DNA of 64,000 bases from positions 2,976,001-3,040,000 of the forward strand of contig NZ_CP138918.1 in NCBI RefSeq assembly GCF_047123305.1, given 5' to 3'. Positions within the stretch are counted from its first letter, which is position 1; each line of letters starts with the position of its first letter. Below, one piece after another: positions 63,904-64,000 of the stretch. The notes beneath the pieces were generated by a model that searched no databases, was not told the DNA's origin, and saw nothing but the letters and a program-made list of their open reading frames with translations. The translations under genes were made by a program, and so were the position numbers. Source of the DNA: Thalassobius sp047123305. GTDB taxonomy: Bacteria > Pseudomonadota > Alphaproteobacteria > Rhodobacterales > Rhodobacteraceae.

Positions 63904-64000
63904 ATGCCCATCCCCCAATACGCAGTTCTCCGTCAACAGTGACTCCGATTGCGTCAGGGGGTCAACGGCACAACCAAAGGATTTTTCACCTAAATCTGTT

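Overview
The window is a stretch of chromosome from a marine alphaproteobacterium of the Roseobacter group (Rhodobacteraceae). This rests on the GC-rich, alphaproteobacterial-style coding, a soxBDAG sarcosine oxidase operon, a dimethylglycine dehydrogenase-like gene, a tad pilus cluster, several small RTX proteins, and a dispersed intergenic repeat of the kind seen in Roseobacter genomes. No rRNA, tRNA, CRISPR array, phage gene or transposase was recognised.

Layout. 1-10.5 kb: end of a BON-domain protein, an SH3-domain periplasmic protein, a 2-hydroxyacid dehydrogenase, an S41 protease, a pirin, panB-panC, a dimethylglycine/sarcosine dehydrogenase-like flavoprotein, an AhpD-like protein and a DUF938 methyltransferase. 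10.6-17.7 kb: part of a tad (Flp pilus) locus in two leftward units, tadA-tadB-tadC and flp-tadV-cpaB-cpaE; no secretin, tadD or tadE/F/G genes are present, and the prepilin peptidase has lost one catalytic Asp. 18-24.2 kb: a two-receiver LuxR-type response regulator, a hybrid histidine kinase directly behind it, and a second convergent hybrid kinase. 24.5-28.1 kb: sitABCD-type Mn/Fe ABC transporter behind two Fur/Mur-like boxes. 28.1-33.1 kb: an ACT-domain protein, a GFA-family protein, and metH, which is broken by a one-base frameshift. 33.2-42.4 kb: an orphan hypothetical gene, an AceE-like transketolase with a divergent Lrp regulator, methionine gamma-lyase with a divergent Lrp regulator and a palindromic operator, and a three-subunit HcnABC/opine-oxidase-like dehydrogenase with a divergent LysR regulator. 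42.4-47.6 kb: dusA, a TauE-family exporter, an RTX protein, DUF1289, ruvX, ccmI. 47.7-53.1 kb: soxB-soxD-soxA-soxG. 53.1-60.2 kb: a membrane protein, sodB, rarD, a LOG-family protein, a Pro/Glu/Ala-rich LysM protein and an Atm1-type ABC exporter. 60.2-63.9 kb: three consecutive RTX genes related to the one at 44.6 kb.

How the genes fit together. The demethylation genes (DMGDH-like, SoxBDAG) feed folate-bound one-carbon units, and metH and methionine gamma-lyase sit on the methionine side of the same metabolism. This link is inferred from families, not from shared operons. The best candidates for new biology are the four related RTX proteins with an uncleaved-looking N-terminal hydrophobic segment and a shared C-terminal module, the incomplete tad locus with its catalytically altered peptidase next to a multi-kinase regulatory set, and the structured leader of metH.
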